Source: Paractinoplanes abujensis (GTDB taxonomy: Bacteria > Actinomycetota > Actinomycetes > Mycobacteriales > Micromonosporaceae). Taken from it: 64,000 nucleotides of DNA. Position numbers and translations under genes: made by a program. Of this stretch, positions 60,060 to 64,000 are shown in pieces. The notes under the pieces are model-generated. The model did no database searches. It was not told the origin of the DNA and saw nothing but the letters and a program-made list of their open reading frames with translations. Location of the stretch: positions 5,270,001 to 5,334,000 of the forward strand of contig NZ_JACHMF010000001.1 in assembly GCF_014204895.1 (NCBI RefSeq), written 5' to 3'. Within the stretch, counting starts at the first letter, position 1; every line of letters starts with the position of its first letter.

Positions 60060-60518
60060 TCAGCTCCAGTTCTGCGGCGCCTGCTGGCGGGTGGTCACGT
60101 TGATGCGGTTGAAGAAGTTCGTCGTGGCGATCCACACCACGATCGCGGCCAGCTGCGTCTCGTCGAAGTGCTTGGCGGCGTCGTCCCAGACCGCGTCCGG
60201 CACCGCGTCCGGGGTGTCGGCCAGCCGGGTGGCGTGCTCGGAGAGGGCCAGCGCCGCCCGCTCGGCGTCGCTGAACCACGGCGTCTCGCGCCACACCGCC
60301 ACGGTCATCAGCCGCTCGTCGGTCTCGCCGTTCTTGCGGGCGGCACGGGCGCCCGACTCGACGCAGGGCGCGCAACCGTTGATCTGGCTGCCCCGCAGGT
60401 GCACGAGTTCGAGGAGGGCCGGGTCGACGCCGGCCGAGTGGGCCGCCTTGTAGAGCAGGTTGATCGCCTTGATCGAGTCGGGCAGAAAGGAAGCGGGGTT
60501 GTCCATCCGAGCCTGCAC
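60060..60518 (-). CDS. AhpD-like carboxymuconolactone-decarboxylase-family protein
   Basis: A 152-residue protein; I choose GTG 60518 (MQARMDNPASFLPDSIKAIN) because GAAGGAG lies 7 nt upstream and the family often begins this way. The redox motif is SQINGCAPCVESGARAARKN (CxxC), followed by a His/Glu helix. AhpD-like proteins reduce peroxides or relay electrons. It is transcribed towards the left from the ECF41-type promoter at 60584-60610, next to the sigma factor. Confidence 0.9.
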   Translation of the reverse strand: MQARMDNPASFLPDSIKAINLLYKAAHSAGVDPALLELVHLRGSQINGCAPCVESGARAARKNGETDERLMTVAVWRETPWFSDAERAALALSEHATRLADTPDAVPDAVWDDAAKHFDETQLAAIVVWIATTNFFNRINVTTRQQAPQNWS

Positions 60519-60583
60519 GATTTTCTCCTTCAGTTCTCGCGGCGGCGTGGTCACATCCGCGCGTTCTCGTCCGTCGGGAGGGC

Positions 60584-60610
60584 GACGGACGACCCCGGCC
60601 CGATGTGACC
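60584..60610 (-). promoter_or_regulatory. ECF41-type promoter driving the AhpD-like gene
   Basis: On the minus strand: GGTCACA (60604-60610), a 16-nt spacer, then CGTC (60584-60587). The known ECF41 consensus is TGTCACA-N16-CGTC, so 10 of 11 fixed positions and the spacer match. The start codon at 60518 lies about 65 bp further on. Confidence 0.75.
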
Positions 60611-60643
60611 GATGTGACGCAGGCCACAAATCAGGAGGCGACG

Positions 60644-61471
60644 ATGACCGAGTACGAGCGTTTCGAGGCGAACCGGCCCCGGCTGCGCGCGGTGGCGTAC
60701 CGGATGCTCGGCTCGGCGGCCGAGGCCGAGGACGCCGTGCAGGAGGCCTGGCTCCGCCTCGACCGGGCCGGCTCCGGGCACATCGACAACCTCGACGCCT
60801 GGCTCACCACAGTGGTCGGCCGGGTCTGCCTCGACATGCTGCGCTCCCGCAGTTCCCGCCGTGAGTCCTCGTTGCCCGAGACCGAACCCGCCCGCACCAC
60901 CGGCCCCGAGGACGAGGCGGTGCGGGCCGACTCGGTCGGGCTGGCGCTGCTGGTCGTCCTGGAGACCTTGACCCCGGCCGAACGGCTCGCCTTCGTGCTG
61001 CACGACCTGTTCGCCGTGCCGTTCGAGGAGGTCGCCCCCATCGTCGGCCGCACACCCGACGCCGCCCGCCAACTCGCCAGCCGGGCCCGCCGCCGGGTCC
61101 GGGCCCAGCCCGGACCGCCCGAACGCCCGGCCGGGCGCGCCCTGGTCGACGCGTTCCTGACCGCCTCCCGCGACGGCGACTTCGAGACGCTGCTGAGCCT
61201 GCTCGACCCCGACGTCCGCCTGCGCATGGACGAACAGTTCCACAACCTGCCCACCGAACTACGCGGCGCCCGGACGGTGGCTCAGTTCTACGCGGGCCGC
61301 GCCCGGAACGCCTTCCCCGTGCTCGTCGACGGCGCACTGGGCATCCGCGTCGCCCCCGACGACGACACCCTGCTGGTCATCACCCTCACCGTCAGCGACG
61401 GCCGCATCACCGCGCTCGAAGCCATCACCAACCGGGACAGCCTGCGCGCGTTGGAGATCCTGCCCCTCTGA
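60644..61471 (+). CDS. ECF sigma factor with SnoaL-like C-terminal domain (ECF41/SigJ-like)
   Basis: A 275-residue protein from ATG 60644 with AGGAGG upstream. Sigma region 2 (RLRAVAYRMLGSAAEAEDAV, QEAWLRL) and region 4 (LTPAERLAFVLHDLFAVPFE, EVAPIVGRTPDAARQLASRA) are followed by about 100 residues of SnoaL/NTF2-like fold (LVDAFLTASRDGDFETLLSL). The ECF41 group is known for such a domain, which tunes activity, and for a nearby carboxymuconolactone-decarboxylase gene, exactly as here. The usual DGGGK stretch is not obvious. Confidence 0.9.
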   Translation: MTEYERFEANRPRLRAVAYRMLGSAAEAEDAVQEAWLRLDRAGSGHIDNLDAWLTTVVGRVCLDMLRSRSSRRESSLPETEPARTTGPEDEAVRADSVGLALLVVLETLTPAERLAFVLHDLFAVPFEEVAPIVGRTPDAARQLASRARRRVRAQPGPPERPAGRALVDAFLTASRDGDFETLLSLLDPDVRLRMDEQFHNLPTELRGARTVAQFYAGRARNAFPVLVDGALGIRVAPDDDTLLVITLTVSDGRITALEAITNRDSLRALEILPL

Positions 61472-61753
61472 GCCGGCCGTCCGCGCCGAGCAACTGTTCG
61501 CCGCCGGCCCAGCGGAACGCCTCCACCGGCCACCGTGAAGGTCAAGACCCGGATGTCCCGGCGGGGTGGTGGGTGACGGACCGTCGCTCCCGCGGGGACC
61601 GGGGCGGCTTTCGCTGGCCGCTACGCGTCCAGAACGCGAAATCCACCCCGGCGACCTGAGTGAGTGGTGGCGCCCGAAAACGTCGGCCCCGGCCATCCGG
61701 CTCTGATCTCGGAGCACCGCGTGGTTCCGGGGCGGGAGACTCGGTGGACGGGC
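61472..61753. other. intergenic DNA without recognisable genes (282 bp)
   Basis: Between the convergent sigma-factor and DUF4241 genes. I see no coding pattern, no clear terminator with a T-run and no tandem repeat, only weak TTCGC/GCGAA pairing near 61610-61640. Confidence 0.5.
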
Positions 61754-62959
61754 TCAGTCGTCGCCGGGGAAGAGCAGCATGTCGGCGACGAAGGTGGTGA
61801 TGCGGTTCTCGTGGTCGCGGCCGATCCAGGTCGGGTAGGCGCCGTCGCCCCAGCCGCTGGACCAGGCGATCATGTCGCCCGCGCCGACCGACGCGAAGCG
61901 GGGGTTGCGGAGTTCGAGGGATTCCCATTCGCCGGCGAGGCGTTCGTGGTTGACGTCGTCGACGAAGCAGGCCATGCCCGCGTCGACACCGAAACCGAAG
62001 AACTCGCCGTAGCCCAGGTCGAGCAGGTCCTGCCCCTCGCGCAGGGCCAGCTCCCAGCGCACCGGCCGGCGGTCGCTGATGTCGAGGCGAGCGGCGGCGA
62101 CCCGGCTGTGGTTCTCGTCGTCGGTGAACGTGGCCAGGCTGATCGTGACGGGGTAGGTGCCGGGCGACACCGTCATCACGAACGGCTCCTCGCCGTAGTC
62201 CAGGCTGGACGGGTCCGCGGCGATCAGGCGTCCGGACGGCAGGTTGAGTTTGCCCGCGGCGTGGGTCGAGATGCGCATGCGGCGCGGGCCCAGCGTCCGT
62301 TCGGCGCCGTCGCGGAAGAGCGTGTGCAGGGCGCGCGGCTGCAGCGGGCGGGGCGGGAACCAGGGCCGCTCGGCCGAGGTGCGCGACGGCAGGCCGGGGG
62401 CGGGGGCGCCGGTCACACGGTGGCGGTCGCCGGGGTCGCGGGGCAGCACGCAGACGTCGGAGAACGGCCGCACGCAGGCCTCGGCGTGCACCCGGGAGGC
62501 CCGGTCGAGCAGGGCGTTCCAGCGGCCGAAGGCGGGCAGCGGCAGCCGGGGCGGGGTGAAGCCGTCGTCGGTGAACGTGCTGCGGCCGCCTCGCCGCCCG
62601 GCCGGTTCGATGTCGTCGCTGCGGCGGCCGTTGATCTGCCACGCCGTGCGGTGGCGGGCCGCGGCGTCGTCGGCGGGGGCGGCCCAGGTGGCGGACTCGC
62701 GCAGGAACAGGTCACCCTCGGGAGCGCGGCGCAGCTCGTGGGCGGCGACGCGGTGACCGTCGGCGTCGTATCGAAGCACCGCGCAGTAACCCTCGGTCCA
62801 CGAGATGTTGAGCACGGTGTGTAAACGGCCGCCGGCGAGCAGCACCACGGAGTACGGCTCGCCGGCGGAGTCGCGGGACTCGGCCTGATCCTGGGTCAGC
62901 GGGTTGACCAACCCGTTGTCCCAGCCCTCGCAGTACGCCGCCGCCAACGTCGTCTCCAT
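61754..62959 (-). CDS. DUF4241-domain protein
   Basis: A 401-residue protein from ATG 62959. The C-terminal half has the DUF4241 pattern: GFGVDAGMACFVDDVNHERL, DMIAWSSGWGDGAYPTWIGR, DHENRITTFVADMLLF. The N-terminal half includes a short sequence module (VLNISWTEGYCAVLRYDADG) found in related actinobacterial proteins. Such proteins are unstudied but often lie near toxin-immunity or contact systems; none is visible here. Confidence 0.85.
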   Translation of the reverse strand: METTLAAAYCEGWDNGLVNPLTQDQAESRDSAGEPYSVVLLAGGRLHTVLNISWTEGYCAVLRYDADGHRVAAHELRRAPEGDLFLRESATWAAPADDAAARHRTAWQINGRRSDDIEPAGRRGGRSTFTDDGFTPPRLPLPAFGRWNALLDRASRVHAEACVRPFSDVCVLPRDPGDRHRVTGAPAPGLPSRTSAERPWFPPRPLQPRALHTLFRDGAERTLGPRRMRISTHAAGKLNLPSGRLIAADPSSLDYGEEPFVMTVSPGTYPVTISLATFTDDENHSRVAAARLDISDRRPVRWELALREGQDLLDLGYGEFFGFGVDAGMACFVDDVNHERLAGEWESLELRNPRFASVGAGDMIAWSSGWGDGAYPTWIGRDHENRITTFVADMLLFPGDD

Positions 62960-63052
62960 GAGGCGCGATCTTATGCGCCGGGCGGGGGCATTTGCCGCCC
63001 CGCAACTGCGTGCAAGAGCGTGGCGAGAGCGAATCGAGAGTACGACGGTGCG

Positions 63053-63688
63053 TCAGCGCGACGCGAGCGTGCGACCCGCATGCGTCGCGGCTTCGTGCGC
63101 GGCCTTCTTCAGCAGGTCGGCGGTGTCGCGCAGCGACTCCATGGCCGGGTTGACGGCGGCCAGGGTCAGTTCGCGCTCGATCAGGGTGAGGTCGCCGCCC
63201 CAGATGTCCTCGACGACCCGGCGCAGGTACGCGGTGTTGTGGTCCCAGCCCTCGCGCGGGGTGCCCGGGCCGTAGCCGCCGCCGCGGGTGGTGAGCACGA
63301 TGACCGGCTTGCCGTCGAGCAGCTTCTCGTCGGGCGTGGTGGCGCCGGCCATGACCAGGTCGATCCAGGCCTTGACGTGCTGCGAGACGCCGTAGTTGTA
63401 GAGCGGCAGGGCGAGGATCGCGGCCTCGGCGTCGCGCACCTCGGCGGCCAGCTGGTCGGCCAGGGCCGCGGCCTCGACCTGGGCCGGGGTGCGCTGGTCG
63501 GCCGGCGTGAACTTGGCGTGGATGGCGTTCGCCCAGGCGTCGGCGGGCAGGGGCGAGGCGCCGAGATGGCGGCGGACGAACGAGGCGCCGGGGCGCACGG
63601 CGGTCCACTCCGCCTCGGCCACGTCGGCCAGTTCGCTCGAGGCCGAGACGGGGCCCTGAATGCTCGAGTCGATGCGCAGAACGCTCAT
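63053..63688 (-). CDS. azoR: FMN-dependent NADH-azoreductase
   Basis: A 211-residue flavodoxin-like reductase. MSVLRIDSSIQGPVSASSEL, then LPLYNYGVSQHVKAWIDLVM and VVLTTRGGGYGPGTPREGWD are AzoR landmarks for FMN binding. It reduces quinones and azo compounds with NADH. It is divergent from the MarR gene, with two TTGAA/TTCAA operators between. Confidence 0.95.
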   Translation of the reverse strand: MSVLRIDSSIQGPVSASSELADVAEAEWTAVRPGASFVRRHLGASPLPADAWANAIHAKFTPADQRTPAQVEAAALADQLAAEVRDAEAAILALPLYNYGVSQHVKAWIDLVMAGATTPDEKLLDGKPVIVLTTRGGGYGPGTPREGWDHNTAYLRRVVEDIWGGDLTLIERELTLAAVNPAMESLRDTADLLKKAAHEAATHAGRTLASR

Positions 63689-63708
63689 GATGCCTTCTCC
63701 CTAACGGG

Positions 63709-63720
63709 TTGAATGTTCAA
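63709..63720. promoter_or_regulatory. MarR-type operator 1 (TTGAATGTTCAA)
   Basis: A near-palindrome (TTGAA-TG-TTCAA) 21 bp from the azoR start. The second copy is at 63743. Confidence 0.75.
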
Positions 63721-63742
63721 TAGGAACCATGACAGCTTCGGG

Positions 63743-63754
63743 TTGAACATTCAA
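63743..63754. promoter_or_regulatory. MarR-type operator 2 (TTGAACATTCAA)
   Basis: The exact reverse complement of operator 1, in inverted orientation, 26 bp before the MarR start at 63781. The 34-bp offset between the two is close to three helical turns, so two dimers would sit on one DNA face. Confidence 0.75.
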
Positions 63755-63780
63755 GTGCGGCGAGGCGGTATTCTTCCGTC

Positions 63781-64000
63781 GTGAGCACCGACACGTCCGG
63801 CGAGCAGGTGGCCCAGGAGGCGCCCTGGCTCCACAGTGAGGAACGCGCGGCGTGGATGACGCTGGTGGCGATGGTGATGACCCTCCCGGCCGCCATCGAG
63901 GCCCAGCTCAAGCGCGACGCGGGCATCAACTTTTTCGAGTATTCGATCCTGTCGTCGCTGTCCCGGCCGCAGGAGCACGCGGTGCAGATGACCAACCTGG
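63781..64000 (+). CDS. MarR-family regulator (C-terminus beyond window)
   Basis: At least 73 residues from GTG 63781: WLHSEERAAWMTLVAMVMTL, PAAIEAQLKRDAGINFFEYS and ILSSLSRPQEHAVQMTNL, which is the MarR N-terminal helix-1 and start of the winged helix. It most likely represses azoR and itself through the two operators, relieved by quinones or similar stress. Confidence 0.9.
   Translation, partial: MSTDTSGEQVAQEAPWLHSEERAAWMTLVAMVMTLPAAIEAQLKRDAGINFFEYSILSSLSRPQEHAVQMTNL

Overview
The window is very GC-rich DNA with many GTG starts, 4-nt gene overlaps and actinobacterial gene families. It looks like a chromosome segment of a filamentous actinomycete, most likely Micromonosporaceae and possibly Actinoplanes; this is inference from gene content and order, since no rRNA or marker search could be run. 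I saw no tRNA, rRNA, CRISPR array or prophage. There is one insertion sequence.

The backbone is a conserved housekeeping string: dnaG and dgt (about 0.8-3.9 kb), dusB (9.7-10.9), glyS (11.9-13.3), the zinc operon znuA-znuC-znuB-arsR-zur (14.5-17.8), uppS-recO (37.6-39.2), era-CDA-like-corC-ybeY-phoH (42.2-46.8) and rsmE (55.5-56.2). From what is known of Streptomyces-type genomes these genes normally sit closer together, so most of the remaining DNA looks like accessory inserts.

Insert 1 (4.4-7.5 kb) is a one-direction cluster of two PATAN/DUF4388 proteins and three Roadblock/LC7 proteins with no GTPase or kinase; it ends in a strong hairpin terminator. Insert 2 (17.9-37.5 kb) holds a TPP-riboswitch-controlled YkoEDC pyrimidine/thiamine-precursor importer, an intact IS256-family element with 8-bp target duplication, a roughly 1.3-kb higher-order array of 17-bp repeats with an embedded sugar-permease fragment, a 29-bp minisatellite, a two-component system facing an ABC-2 exporter with which it shares an exact 16-bp promoter motif, a Tat-exported PHP-type protein with a histidine-rich N-terminus, a MetF-like protein, an aldo/keto reductase, a coenzyme-F420-type oxidoreductase, an MTH1187-type thiamine-binding protein and HAD and histidine phosphatases.

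Insert 3 (39.3-42.1 kb) has a DUF4097 lipoprotein, a thioesterase-like protein and an acyltransferase. Insert 4 (46.9-55.5 kb) has a serine hydrolase, a GH3 beta-glucosidase behind a CebR-type operator, and a heterodimeric ABC exporter whose two nucleotide sites are degenerate in complementary ways. The right end (56.2-64.0 kb) is regulatory and stress-related: a second two-component system with a palindromic divergent promoter, a beta-lactamase-fold hydrolase, an atypical response regulator, an ECF41-like sigma factor divergent from an AhpD-like protein that carries a matching promoter, a DUF4241 protein, and an azoreductase divergent from a MarR regulator. Five unrelated tandem-repeat families lie in intergenic DNA, and a sixth is inside era.
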